A stretch of 64,000 nucleotides of DNA from Brachionus manjavacas. Lineage: Eukaryota; Rotifera; Eurotatoria; Ploima; Brachionidae. Below, one piece after another: positions 43,014 through 56,257 of this stretch. The number at the start of each line of letters is the position of its first letter. Within the stretch, counting starts at the first letter, position 1. The notes beneath the pieces are model-generated. The model worked only from the letters and a program-made list of their open reading frames with translations, was not told the origin of the DNA and made no database searches. The translations under genes and the position numbers were made by a program. Location: assembly GCA_019054805.1 (NCBI GenBank), contig JAHQIY010000015.1, positions 1,434,001 to 1,498,000 on the forward strand. The letters are read 5' to 3'.

Positions 43014-44425
43014 TTTGGCTAGTTGAAAATTTTGGATTTTTTTAATAAGTAAATTGTTATTTTTATAATTATGTAACTTATTGAGTTAATCCAAAAAATA
43101 CTAGGACTAACACGTTTCCGATTTGGTTTTATTGTTTTTTTTTGTCAAATTGTCGGATTAATAAACAATTTTGCTTGAAATTTTATTATGTGACCAGATG
43201 AAAGCAAAGTTTTAAACTAATTTATTTCTTAGATTTGATATTGAAAGAGGATTTTTAAAAATTTTTGTTAATTTAAATCTAAATTTTAGATGATTATTTC
43301 ATAAAAGAGCAAAAAAGTTAAAATTTTATTCTAAAATTTATTTTTTATGAATAAAATATTTTTATTTATAAAACAAAAAAATAAAGTAATAATTTATTGA
43401 TTTTTAAATAAAATGAGTCGAAAAAATGCTTTTTGCTGTATTTTGTATGGAAAAATTTTTTTTTCAGTGACAAAAAATTTAAGTTTTTTTGTAAAAAATA
43501 TCTTTCATTCAACAAAAAAAAAATTATCTAAATTTTAAACTTATGAATTAAAAAAGACAAATAAATGTCAATAATATACTCTATGAAAGTATATAATTTT
43601 AAGAAAATGATTATTTTTTTTATTTTTTTTTCTAAATCATTTTACTAAATTAAATTTTATTCTCTTCAGTAATTGTGGATGTTCTATCAAATTCTTCCCG
43701 TTAAGAGCATCAATAAAGCTTTGATTAGAATTCATTAGTAGATTTAATTTAATTTTCTTAAAAAGACATAGGCACTTTTTTTAGTAAATTTTATGAAGCT
43801 TTCAGAAAAATAATGATATTGTTACCTACTTTATTTAATTTTATCCAATTTGTGATAAATTATCGTCATTTTTAAGTTTATTGCCCAAAATGATCAAACC
43901 AAGTTTTAATTAAATAGAATCATACTTTGTTTTGAAGTCTGCAAAAAAAAGCTCACTTTAATTAGTATCATTAAGTTGGTGTGTACATTGCAATGTGCAT
44001 TTTGATATTGGAGAGCTTACCTTTAGATTTAACATAACAGTTTATTTAATAATTATAACTTGGTTTGATCATTTCGTGTGTCGAAAATTTATCATAAACT
44101 TCAAGTTACCAAATTATCTAGATTATATAAAAAAGCCCATTTTAATTTGTATTTTCTTTTCAGTTCAAAAATTAACCAAACATGAACTAGGAGTTTGTCG
44201 AATATTTTCTTTTTAAATTATTTATTAAATTGTTGAAAATTTTATTATTAAATTTAATTTTAAAGTAAAAAATCCATAAAATCAAAATTTTAATAAACAT
44301 TAATGAAAGCTATCAAAACAATTTTAAGGCCTGTTTATTTTACAATTGAATAAAAATACACAAAAAATTCAGTAATTTTTGTTTTTATAAAAAAATCAAA
44401 ATAATAACATTTAAATATGCTCAGG
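43014..44425. other. Intergenic DNA, no gene seen
   Basis: 1.4 kb without a recognisable coding block. A perfect-looking palindromic core tgtacattgcaatgtgca lies near 43982-43999. A 73-codon plus-strand frame at 43995-44216 has no family resemblance. It includes the promoter of the SAPCD-like gene and the 3' end of DEPDC1. Confidence 0.5.
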
Positions 44426-47400
44426 TCAAATTAAATTCTCTTTTTTCCATTTTTTGTTTGAAAAAATTCGCGGAAAGTTTATAGATGACGAGCTTTGAAA
44501 CAAGGAGCTTTTACTGGGGTAGGTGGAAATAACAGACGAATTTAGACAGCTTGTCGACTGAAGTTGACTAAACGACTGCTCGAAATTGATTTGGCTACTT
44601 TTAGTGATATTTTCACTCAAACTAGCAGTAAGTATATTGTCTTTGGTAAGTTTTTCTGACTCATGCTTCTGATTCAAAGACGGATATGATATCGAATCAT
44701 TCAGTCCAAGAATATTCAGGGCTTTTTTTATTTTCTGGTTCTGTTGGCTTGAGTTGATGCCTAATTTTTTGCTCTGCGATTGCTTGATGTCAGTGCTATC
44801 AATAAAATTTCTAAAACTTTTTTTCTCATATTTTGATTCTTGAGAAAACTTTGGTAAATTTTCCACCTTATTCAAAAACTCTTTTTCATGATTGATTGCT
44901 ATTGAACTTTTTTCTCTACTGGCACTATTGGCAGTTTTCAGTCTTGTTTTAAAGCTTGTAATCAGATCGTTCGGAATTCTCATTATATCTGAGTAATTGT
45001 TTATCAATATTTGGACTACTTTGGTCGCTAAAATTTCAAATTGAAGACAATCTTTGGTTGAAATAATTGACTTTAAAAATGTTGATATCAGTAGAGACTC
45101 GACTTGACCAGATTTGGTCTGACATTTTTCCAATTTTGATCTATTAGCACTTCTTCCAGAAATGTCCACAAAATCTGTATCTCTAACCCTTTCCAAATCA
45201 ATATTGTCCAAGTTATTTTCTGGTTTATTTAGATTCAAAGCATAATATTCCAAATGCTCATTAGCTTTTAGCCTATTTAGGAATCTTAGCAAAAAATGTA
45301 ATTTTCGCTTATTGCTAGGTGGTAGCATTACTGCTAGTAAGCGAAAAGAGGCTATCAGACAATCAAAAATTTCATTATCAATCTCTATAGTTGTGTTTAG
45401 CTTAAACGTTGGTTCGAATCCTTGGTCATTACCACTTTGTACGTGTTTGTTTAAGCTTTTTTTTATAAACACATTTAGATCGTTTAGATTTCTTTTCGCA
45501 TTTTCTTTGTTAGACACATGCTGTAGACTCAAACTCGAATACATTTTTTTAGAATCAATGTCATCTTTGTTGAAATAAGATAGCGATAAAGATGAAGTAA
45601 ACTTGGATGATTTTAGCTTTAGAATAAAAATTATTTTAAATTTAATTTTTTTAATTTAATAAACAAAATTTTGAAAAAAAATTAAAATCTTTATTTAATT
45701 GGATATTTTTACCGGCTTTTAGAAGTTAATAATCAAAATATAATTTTCAAAAATTTGTATTTTTTTAATTAATTTTTATCTAATTAATTCGGAATTGTTA
45801 TGTTTCTTTTGATATTTAAAAAAATTTAAATTTATACTATTTTTGGCTTTCATTAATTAAATTTTTAAAAAAAATTCTTGTTTTCTTTTCATGACAATAA
45901 ATTGTGTTAAACAAACTTAAACTTAAGTATTAAATAGATAGATTTGATAGATTTGAAAATCTCATTTCAAATAAATTAAAGAGCTAACTATCAGTAGAAG
46001 AGTATGTTAGTAAGTTGTGCCTAATAATCAAAAAAAAACAAATAATATTCAATCAAGAATCTACTCAAAATAATGAATCTAAAACATGTGAAAAATGTGG
46101 CTCAATTATGAAAAAAAAATGACATTTTTATTGTGATAATTGTTGATTTTTTTTATTTTTAGAGGTGAGTATTAATTTTTTGCGGTTAAATAATGAAATT
46201 TCTATTTTTTTTATTAATTGATGTAATTTTTTTTATTTGAATACTTTTTTTATATTTGATATTTTTTTAATAAAAAAAATAGTCTATTATTAAATTTGAG
46301 GTCATTAAAAACTTTATTTCTTTTTATTTTGAAAAAAAATAAAAAAAAATTCAACATTTCTCACCTTTTCTTGCATTATTTTACGTAAAATTCAAAATAA
46401 TTTAAATATACTTAAGTATCTTGCTTGAGCATCTCAATAGATAAAAAAAGTCGAATTTGTCATAAGTATAGATTAATTATAAAAATTAATTAATTAATAT
46501 AACTTTTCTCTAAAACATTTTTGTTTTTAGGTAATTTTAATTAATGCAGCACTTAAAGTTCCGTTTTTTAATGCAATCTTACGTAATTTTCACGTAAAAT
46601 TACGCAAAATAACGTAGTTTAGCCTATTCTGGTTCTAATATAGAAGCACTGTGTAATTAATAAATAAGTTTATTAAATTGAAAAATATGACCGTTTGGTC
46701 TCAAAATGTACCAGCTCCCAATAATTCAGTCGGAAATTTAAGGAAAATAACAAATTTTTTTTAGAAATCTAACCCTGTTTTTTTTGTTGCCATCTCTTGC
46801 TAAATCAGTAAAGATCATAGCTAATTTATCAACATTTGATTCATCGGAAGAAAGCTTTCTTTTCCTGGTCAATTTAGTCGATTCTACTGAACACAGATTC
46901 TGGTTTGATTTTGATTTGGTCATACAGGCTGTTTTCAAATTATCCTTACAATTTTTTGCCTGCAAAAAACTCTCGGTATTTTTTCCATAAGGTTCTAGAT
47001 CGAAATTGTCACATTCGTCATCATTTAAAATTATTTCACCTTAAAAATAGATTATTTATAAAAAAAATATTTATTAAAAAAATAAGACAAAGCCTTCTAA
47101 AATCATATAAAATAAAATTTGAATCAAAACCTTTATTAATAAATGATCGGACAAAATTGAAATCGTTCGAGTTGTTTGTTGATGTTCTGATAACAAAAGG
47201 CCTCTTTGCTAAATTAGCCTCATTGTTAGAATCAATTTTGTCACCAATTGCCGCTTTGAACGAATTGTTTCGATGTAATCGTGTTTTTGAAGAGTGTATA
47301 CTTTCTAAAATGCTTTCATTGAAATCAGTTTTCAGGCGTTTTAAATCTAAATTTTCATTTGAATTGGCAGAATTGAAGATTGCTTTGTAACTCTGAGATT

Positions 47401-50400
47401 CATTTTTTTTAATGAATTGATTTATTTCCATGTAAATATTCCTACAATTTGAACAACAATTTTCGAGTCTTGCTAGCGAATCTATTAATAAATTGTAATA
47501 GATGTCTTCTCTGTATCTTAAATTTTCTGTTTGTTCAAAGAGAGCAAAATCATCATCCGGATCTTCAAATATGTTCAAACGAGCATTTTCCAGCAGGTGC
47601 TTCTCAATGTTATCAATCAAAAATTCAGTATCATAATGAACATTGGTCTCTGTTAATATTTGGTCAAACGAAGACACAATCATGTCCAGAATGCGATAAT
47701 TTAGACAAAAATTAGACTTTTTTTCCTCATTTAAATTTGAATTTACAATAAAATTTTCAAAATTAAACTGTTCATTTTTAATTTGCTTGGATACATCACT
47801 TGACTTTTTCGTCATTAAATTAAGAACCTCAATAAAAACATAGCTGAGATCTATTGTAAGCAAGGGTTCACCCATACTGCTGAAATATTGGGCAATTTCT
47901 TCAAAAACGTCACTAAATTTAGGGTATTCACTATTATTGTCAGATTTCCCTTTAAAAAAAATAATTTATCAACAGAATAGTTATATCGAATTGATAAGTA
48001 GAATTTACAATTGAGTAAAGTGTGCATTGCTCTTATGACCCAGACAGGGAGATCGTCTTTTTAAAAAATTTTAAAATATTTTTTTTTATACAGGGCTAGT
48101 CTGTTAAGTGGCACACTCTTCAGATAGTTATTTAAATTTTTTTATTTATTTATTTATTTGAAATTAACCTCCAGTCAAGGAGAAGAAAAATTAGAAAAAA
48201 AAAAAGAAAATTTATATATAAAGAAAAATAGTTAATTAAATAATTATATGAAAGTACATAGAAAAATTTGTGAAAAGTACAAAAAGATTTTTGTATCTTT
48301 GTAAGAATTTGAAAAAATTTTGTATTTAATTTTTCCCCTTGGCATGTGAAAAGCGAAGTAAAAAAAAACTTAAATTTAGTTAAAAATACATAAAAAATAC
48401 AAATTAGAAGTATCGAAATAATTTTAATTTATTAAGTCGCTAAATTTCAAATTCAAATAATTTCGAATCTTAAATATAAATAGGATTTATTTGAAAATTT
48501 AGTTTATAAATTCAAATAAAGAAAAAATTAAATACTTGTTTTAGTTTGTTTAGAAATTAATCTTTTTTGTTGGAATTTAAAAGTAGAGCAAAAATAACTA
48601 TTGATAATTAATTGTAGATTTTCTATAGTATTGAAAGATTACCTAAAACCAAACACTCACATCTGCATCCAAGCGGATAGCTCAAGATTTTAACTCACAA
48701 AATAATCAGAAAAGAAGCAGCCTCTAAATTGTTGGCATTATCTAGAAGAAAAATTGAAAAGAAATACAAATATAATTTGGAAACTTAAGTTTCATTAAGT
48801 TTCTATCGATTAATGTAAGCCCTATAAATAAAACCATCAAATTTTGTTTCCAAAATAAAGTTTAAATAATTTAAATATTCAATTTTTGATCAATTTTTTA
48901 AAAAAAGCAATCAACCTTTTTTTAAATAAAGAAAATATGAAGTTAGTTTTTAATATGCAATAAAGGTTATTTTTTTAAAAAATTCTCTATTAGACCTTAA
49001 TTAATAATTTAATTAATTAGATCCTACTATTACCACTAATGTATTTTTTTGTCTTAAATTGATGTTTTCTTCTTGAATTTATCAAAAATTTTTATTTCAT
49101 AACAAAATTTTCTTTATAAATAAAAAATTATAAGATTATTTAGTTAATTTTCTATATCATTGACTGATTATTTTAGATTAATTTTTTTCAATTCCTGACA
49201 AAAAACAAAATTTCCAAAAAAAATTTTTTTTTATTTTACTTGATTTTATATTAATTCTAGTATTTACAGAAAATAATTTTTTTTTGTCATAAAATAATTT
49301 TGATAAATTCGATCGATTTGTTTTTGTCTATTTTGATACCTTAATTTTTATTAATTTTAATGAGTGAAATTTTTTAATTTGATTACAAATGCTGGATATT
49401 TGGGGTCTTTTGTGGAAAAAAAATTGACCAGTTTTGGTCACTTATCATTATTGACCCGATATCTAAACAAATATTCGTCTCTTTTAGCTTTTTTATATTT
49501 GCTCTACTTTTTTGTTTGGAAATTCAAAAAATCAGTGATGAATGCAAAGAATTCGAATGGATTCGAAGGTGGATCAGAAAACTGGTTACTAAAAAACAGA
49601 AGATGACTAAGTGCTTGGCACCATTTAATAATAGATTTGTGTTTTTCAGCACAATTTACTAAAACTATTATAACTAAAAATAAATATTTATTCATTAGGA
49701 TCACCTAAAAATTAAATCTAAAATGAAATTTGAAGGTAAAAAATGCGACAAATCTTAAAAAAATTATAAAAATCACTGAATCACTTAAAAAACTAGGCCC
49801 AATAATGGTAATTAAAATACCTTCTGTATTTATGACCACTCCGTGTTTGTTTATATTATTCATATTATGTTCAATATTAGATCCGGCTGTATTAGAAATA
49901 ATGTCTGATGACTTCTTGGATAAAATATTTGCCAGGCCAATCTTTATATCAGTTGATCGCTTCAGGGTAGAGCTCAATCTCGGTGTCAGTGCACAATCAT
50001 TATTTTCGGATTCTGGTCCGTGAATGTTTTTATCTATTTTGATCCCTATTGAGCTATTTTTGTGTAAATATGCTTTTCTAATAACTGATTCAAAGATTTT
50101 TCTGGCAGATTTTGACCATATTTCGAATTCGACTGAATTTTTGGAAAAGATCTCACTGCTCGCATCTTTTTTACAAATGTCGCGGTTTTTCAGTAAAGAA
50201 ATTGAATTATGCCTGCAGATGAAATTTTTGTCAAAGCTGGACAAATTATCGAGTGATGTTGAATTCAAAAACTTTTCCTTATTTGTATTTACATTTTCTG
50301 TCTGTAAATTTGAAGTATTCTCCGCTTCAGTAGATGATTTTTCATTTTTGGAGTAATTTTTTTCACTTGTATTTGGTTTCTCGGTATTATTGTCATTTTT

Positions 50401-50859
50401 AGTCGAATTTGGATTAAAATTGGCACAATTTCGCTTTAAAAAAATTGGATTTGTGCTACAGAATTTATAAATTCTGTCATCATCTTGAAATTCTTTAAAA
50501 CTGCAATTTTCTCCCGCTCTCACATCTTCAATTATTCTTTCTTTCAAAAAAATCTGCAATAATTTGACAGCATTTGTCTTGGTAATTGTAAGATGCTGGA
50601 AATTTGGACTTGATTTAAGATACCGGTAAGTCCATTCAATGGCTTCAGAAGCTGTGAAGCAATCGTTGAAAGTTCTAAAATTTTTCCAGTGGCGCTTTAA
50701 TGGCATGTTATTGTAAAAGGACTCAATTATTTCATTCCACTTAATTTAAATATTGATTAACAATTTCTTAAAATAAATTTTTACTTTTTTGGTTGATTTG
50801 AACTGATCTTGACCAAGAATGCCTTTTTTAGGAATATTTTCATTTTTAGTCTCATTCAT
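44426..50859 (-). CDS. DEPDC1: DEP domain-containing protein 1 (DEP + RhoGAP-like)
   Basis: Six exons: 50859-50785, 50739-49821, 49658-49590, 47949-47131, 47039-46774, 45616-44426; about 1112 residues. The DEP domain begins WNEIIESFYNNMPLKRHWK and includes FRTFNDCFTASEAIEWTYRY and FLKERIIEDV. After a Ser/Asn/Lys-rich linker, KHGVVINTE and KWCQALSHLL match the DEPDC1 pre-GAP region. The RhoGAP-like domain starts KFSDVFEEIAQYFSSMGEPL and resumes at LIASFRLLAVMLPPSNKRKL and VVQILINNYSDIMRIPNDLI. Between its halves lies an insertion of over 300 residues, as in long vertebrate DEPDC1A isoforms. The C-terminus is Ser-rich. DEPDC1 is a mitotic, nuclear protein; the GAP fold is thought to be inactive. 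Introns 3 and 5 are over 1 kb, and intron 5 carries transposon remains. Confidence 0.88.
46370..46655. mobile_element. Transposon remnant with CAGTGCT terminus and TTTACGT motifs (DEPDC1 intron 5)
   Basis: Read on the minus strand from 46655 the sequence begins CAGTGCTTCTATATTAGAAC, then continues through gcgtaattttacgtgaaaa and ttacgtaag; another ttttacgtaaaa lies at 46380-46390. The terminus and the ACGTAA-rich subterminal part match the pattern of the elements at 29475-30178 and 56258-56715. No matching opposite terminus was found, so the copy is truncated. Upstream near 46093-46120 a stray CEKCGSIMKKK frame may be part of it. Confidence 0.5.
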
Positions 50860-51617
50860 ACTTCAATCGACAAAACTAATTTTTAAAATAAATACAAGAA
50901 TTTTAATTTAAAAAAATTATAAATTAAAAAAATTATGAATTTTTTGTACAAAAGATTTATTTAAAAGTAAGATTTGCTGAACTAAAAAATAATATCCACT
51001 AGCTTTAAATCGACTAATTTTTTATTTATTTAATTCAATTATATTTAGAAATTTTTTAAAGTGAATCAATGTTCAAGTTTAGGAAAAGTTTTTTTATTAA
51101 AATTAGTTTGTAAATTTCCAAATTGGTAAGAGTATTTTGCTAAATTTTGTTGAAATGAAAATTAGACTTAGCAGAGAAAATTAAAATTGTATTAAACAAA
51201 AATGGATCAGAATTTTTTTTAATTTAGCTTTACTGAAGTATATATATATATATATCTATTTATTAAGTAAAATGACGATTACATGGAAATTATAAAGAAT
51301 TTTCATATTTAAACAAACTTTATTGAATGTACACTTTTTTAAATTTTTTGGTTCAACTTTGTTATATTGATTTGAGTCATACATAAACACTGACCATTAT
51401 TAACCATAATTTTTGTAGAGAATTTCACGAGCTTTCTAAAAATGTGTCTAGTTTTTTCCCAGAAAGTATAGATTTTGAAATATTTGATTAGGTCAGAGGG
51501 GTCAGGTTATTTTAAAATACAAAAAATCAAATTTTCATAAGAAGAAAAACCTTGGAAAAAAACTAATTTAATTTTTAAAATCAATGTTTTAGTTAGGCCC
51601 ATTGATTTAATCGTAAA
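50860..51617. other. Intergenic DNA with a TA microsatellite
   Basis: No gene seen. A (TA)n run occupies about 51239-51256. The part next to 50859 should hold the DEPDC1 promoter. Confidence 0.5.
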
Positions 51618-52015
51618 AAGTAGTAGTAGTAGTAGTTTTTGCTGCGACACCTAACATGTAGATTGTCTAAGCCCATCACCGCCAATTGGCCGTGTAGAGC
51701 TGTAGCAGCCGATTCCATTGAACTTATCTAAAGCCATTTTAAAATTAGTGGTTGACTTGGATTTCACCACGTTTTCTGGCAACCTATTCCAATGCGGAAC
51801 TACTCTGTTTGAGAAAAATACACGTCTGGCATTTACTGCAGCCGCAAAATCGTTTCTAATTTTAGCTGGGGAACTTTCCCTCTGGACTCTGATGCTATTT
51901 CCTCTTAACGCCCCGGCTGGTCCCTTGTCTTCTGATTTATTCACTAGATTCTTGACCAAGCTTACCTTTTCTATTCCATTCAATCGTGATGTTATTTTTC
52001 GCATGAGCATAAATT
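51618..52015 (-). mobile_element. LINE C-terminal fragment with 3' tail
   Basis: A 119-codon frame on the minus strand (52010-51651) carries the post-RT tail of a LINE: LNGIEKVSLVKNLVNKSEDK, RNDFAAAVNARRVFFSNRVV, PHWNRLPENVVKSKSTTNFK, ending GGDGLRQSTC. A 3' tail of TAC triplets follows at 51632-51618. The frame is open over its whole length, so this copy is younger than those at 6.8 and 11.4 kb, although 5'-truncated. Confidence 0.85.
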
Positions 52016-52270
52016 TACCACTAAAAAATGAACTTTTAAAGATTTATAAACAATTGATTGTATTAAAATTTATAAAATCCAAAATTAATAAAGAAAATAT
52101 ACTCTAAAAGTTTCTAAATGGCAATTTCTAAAAGTTTTATTAAAAAAAATTCAAATAATTTAATACTTTTAACTTGATGGCATCTAAAAAAAACAAAAAA
52201 TTACCAAAATATAGGATAATCAATCAATTTTAAAAAAAATTTATTTTTCAGTTTTATTAAAATAGTTAAT

Positions 52271-52876
52271 GTAAATAATAATTTGTATGTCAAAAATGAC
52301 ATCAATGTGGTTACTTAAGTATAGGCTTGAATGAAAAATGAGTGCTTTTCTTCAATAAATTTTACCTTCAATTTTTACACCCGGACTCAAGATCGGCATC
52401 AGTATGGTTCCGACTCAACAATCTGCAACCAAAGTTACTATCGGACGTTCATCATAAACAGCGGGACTCATCCGAGCACTTAAAGACTGCGAACTCGACA
52501 ACTATTGGAATCACAAACAAAGCGGATCTATAAATAGATACGAGCACATTCAAAAAAGATATTCAATATTTTCACTAAGCACCAAGGGTCTGCCATACAC
52601 GTCTTGCTTGAAAGCCTCCTTGTCCTGACCGCTAAACCGCCTCTCCTCATTTTCTCATCCGGACTTGGAACCGGTTGAAGGTATAAGAAGCAGTTTTGAT
52701 TTTTTTTGTTGGCATATACATTTACTTAACATTATTGATAATAATTGATAACGTAAAAATCTAAAGTAAAAGTTTCTGTAGATAACAACCTGTATGTCAA
52801 AAATGACGAAAAATTGATGTTGTTACTAAACTGACTAAAGGCTTGACTAAAAACAGAGTGCTTTTTGTTGAATTGA
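52271..52876 (+). repeat. Direct-repeat pair flanking a G+C-richer insert
   Basis: Two copies of a sequence of about 95 bases (52271-52363 and 52778-52876) share tgtatgtcaaaaatgac, a gttact segment, aggcttga and gagtgctttt in the same order and orientation. They are diverged by roughly a quarter. Between them, 52380-52680 is clearly richer in G+C than its surroundings; in one plus-strand frame it reads SSEHLKTANSTTIGITNKAD, reminiscent of retroelement aspartic protease regions, although the match is weak. The unit could be a tiny decayed LTR-type element or a tandem duplication that received an insertion. Confidence 0.5.
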
Positions 52877-53406
52877 ATTAATAAAAAATTAAAAATAAAA
52901 GTTAAATAATTAAAAATTTGAATTATTTTACTTAATTACCTTGATGTAAAATTTTTCAATTAACTACTTAATCAATAACTTTATTGAAATATATAATATT
53001 AAATATTTTTATAACTATTTTATTAATGAATTTCAATAAATAGAGTGTTAATCAGTCTTTTGAGGCATGGACACTAGCCTGTTGTATGTATGAAAATTTT
53101 GTTTATTTCCCTAAATAAATGTAGGATCAATTTCGGACAATTGAACATAGTCAAAAATCCTGAATATTTGTTAGAGAAGTTTTGCTTTCAAGATCCTATT
53201 ACTGTGAGCTAGCTTAAAAAAATAAAATCACATTATAAAAATATTTTGAAATTTGGAACTATACTTATGGCTTCAAAATAAATTTATCATAAACTATTTT
53301 TATTCTATCCAGAAAATTTAAAATTTTGGCTAAAACAAACTTGGAACGTAATTCTTATAATAAGCTAATGAAATCTACTTAATAAGCTGATTGAATAAAT
53401 CTGCAA

Positions 53407-55757
53407 ATGGAAACAAATAAAAAGAACAAAAGGTTCGATCATCCGATGAACATCAGCTACTTTGACGAGCACTCTATCTGTCATATTAGCTACGATGACA
53501 TAAAAGATACCAAAAATTGCCAGAGGTCTACAGAAAATTTTAGCTCGAGCACCTTTCAAGAATCTGTATCATTCATTAACATTGACAATGAGACTTTGAA
53601 CAATTGTGTGATTAACTCAGAGGTTAGAGAAAAAAGTGAAGACTCCGACTCAAGCAATAATGGAATCGAGTTGGAGCATGTGAAGCATAAACTATCCAGC
53701 TTGTGGAATAATGTTAAATATGGTACGTTTAAAAAAAAGCATATAATTTTTACAATTAAAAAGTATAAAATTTGATTTTTTTTAAAACTTTTATTATTTA
53801 ATTAATAAAAATACCTTAGTTCCCATTTCATTGTAAGACGCCTTTTTAGTTAAGAATTTAGCCTCGTTGCATTGTATTTGTATTTACAATATAAATGTTT
53901 TATTTTAGATATTTTTTAATATCAATCGTTATAGATTCCTTTTCTAAGTAAGTAAATTGCTTCACTTTTATGGCAGTATTTGGCTGCTATTTTTTGCAAT
54001 TATCTTATTATTTAAAATAGTACCAATATGAAAAAAATGTAGCTTTCTTAAAAAAATAAATTTAGAGAATATTTGTCTCTTAAAATATTATTTTTATCTA
54101 ACAAAATTTGTCATTATTTTGGATCAGGATAATTTATTAAAAAATTTAAGATTATCTAGATTATTTCGAAATTCAAATTTAAAATTTGAATTCAAAATTA
54201 TTAAATATCAAAAGTAATTAATACAAAATGTACTTTTTATTTTAAAATATTTGAATTTAATTAAATCTGAATTGATTGTTTGAAGGCTGGTCAAGTTATA
54301 TTAAAAAGTCGGGCAAAATCGATCTCGTAAAGGACGAACCAATATTTGTATTGGGAAAGAAGTTTTTTCCCGAGCAGTATGACAGACACAAGCGACCAGC
54401 TGACATAAATGTGGTCGGCAATTCTCGATTTTTTACCATAAATGAAGACAGTGATTCAAACAAAGCATCATTTCCGCTCACCGACGATTTAGATTTTTCA
54501 TTTTTCTACACTCCATCTGACTACGAGGACAGCTCAGGGTCAAGTGATGCCAAAAGCTCAGACAATCAATCAAACAGGAATGCAAAAACAGCCTTGGAAC
54601 AAGAAATATACTCACGTCTATGGTTCACTTACCGCAAAGACTTCGAGCCGCTAAACGGCACTGTCAAATACACAACCGACTGCGGATGGGGATGCATGCT
54701 CCGCAGCGCTCAAATGCTAATCGCTCAAGGCCTCATCTACCACTTTTTTGGCTCCGAATGGTCCTTAAACAAATCACTCCAAGATGAAGAAAATATAAAT
54801 TTGTATAAAGACATAATCAGTTTGTTCAATGATAGATCTAGTTTAAAATGTCCCTTTGGTTTGCATAGCCTGCTGGAGTTGGCTGATAAAAATGATTCCA
54901 AGGTAGGCAAAAAATCATCAAGCCGCGTTGGCTCCTGGTTTGGTCCTACTTCTGTTTGTACTTTAATGAAAGAATCCTTAAATGAATGTGTTAATGTAAA
55001 ACTTTTGGAAAATCTAAGAATATATGTTGCTCAAGACTGTACCATCTTCAAGCCTGATCTGCTCGATTTGTGCTTTAGAGATGGCCGATTTGTGCCGTGT
55101 ATTGTGCTGATACCGGCTCGGCTCGGCGGAAATTCAATCAATGAGATCTATGTGGAAACATTGAAAATGAACCTGGAGATGAAAAATTGTTTGGGAATAA
55201 TTGGCGGAAAGCCCAAGCATTCGTTGTATTTTTTTGGCTACCAGGCAGACAAAGTATTGTACTTGGACCCGCATTTGTGCCAACCAAGTGTCAACATCTA
55301 CTCGTCCGAGGACGATGATTGCAAAAACTTTGACAATAAAAGCTTCCATTGCTCAAATGCTGGATACATTTCGTTCAGCAAACTTGATCCAAGTATTGCG
55401 CTTGGCTTTTATTTTAAAAATTTGGATGAGTTTGATGAGTTTTGTGAAATTGTGCAAAAAAATTCCCACTCCGAGTATTTTCATTCAATATTTGGCATTA
55501 GTGAAGAAAGCTTTGAGAAGTTGCAGTTAAACTATGAGATGTTTAGTCTAGATGAGCGAAGTTATGAAGAAAGCTCGGTCAAAAGTCCTAGTAGGCGCAA
55601 AAAAAATAGAGAAAAAAAAGGCTATTTTGATAAAATGTTAATAAATAATAATTTAAATAGAACAAAAGTTTCGCATGGAACCAGTGGTGTTCGATCTGGT
55701 TCGTCTAAAGTTCTTGGCAAAAAATCAAATGATCCAGATGATTTTGTTTTTGTCTAA
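53407..55757 (+). CDS. ATG4: ATG4 cysteine protease (ATG4C/D-like)
   Basis: Two exons, 53407-53722 and 54286-55757 (intron 563 bases); about 595 residues. ATG4 cleaves the C-terminus of ATG8/LC3 proteins and delipidates them in autophagy. A long polar N-terminal extension precedes KLSSLWNNVKYGWSSYI and IFVLGKKFF, the ATG4C/D entry block. Then come SRLWFTYRKDFEPLNG and the catalytic Cys in YTTDCGWGCMLRSAQMLIAQ. The Asp/His pair lies in YLDPHLCQPSV, preceded by GIIGGKPKHSLYFFGYQ. GSWFGPTSVC is also conserved. The C-terminus ends DPDDFVFV, an acidic stretch plus Phe-Val-Phe-Val that looks like an LC3-interacting (LIR) motif. The start ATG was chosen as the first in the open frame before the conserved block. 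Confidence 0.94.
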
Positions 55758-56257
55758 AACATGTACAAATTAGATAGGAAATAACTTCTTTTTTTTAATG
55801 GTTTTAGTAATGTTTTTAAAGACATTTTGAAACAAATATTATTTAACTCTATTCATATTTTATTTTAAACTGAATTTGTTACTAAATTTAAAATTTTTTT
55901 CTATCGATTCTATCGACAATATAAATATTAATAAACATTATTTAAAATTTTTTATTTTTTTTTGAATGTGAAAGTACTGGCACTCTTTCAACTGGATTTT
56001 TTACAGAGTTGGTCAAAATTCAAAGTCAGGTTTGACTTAGGAGATAAAAGTGTCATCCGATTTTAATCAATAAGAAAAAATTTGGGTTTTGCCTGTTATG
56101 TAACCAGTAAAAGTATTTTTTTGATTTTAATAAGTAATAAAAAAATTTTTTTTATGATTTTTTTATTTTTGTGATCAGTAATAAAATTTATATGACCAAG
56201 GAAAAAGATTTTTAAACACTTGATTTAAAAAAATATATATATAAAGTACTATTTATG
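55758..56257. other. Intergenic DNA after ATG4
   Basis: A+T-rich with tracts of T. It should contain the ATG4 3' end (aataaa at about 55930-55935). No gene was recognised. Confidence 0.45.

Noticed and set aside
46905..47390. 161-codon plus-strand frame
   Set aside because: Lies over two DEPDC1 exons and their intron on the opposite strand and shows no domain.
51718..52107. 129-codon plus-strand open frame
   Set aside because: Antisense of the LINE C-terminal fragment, which has the recognisable family pattern.
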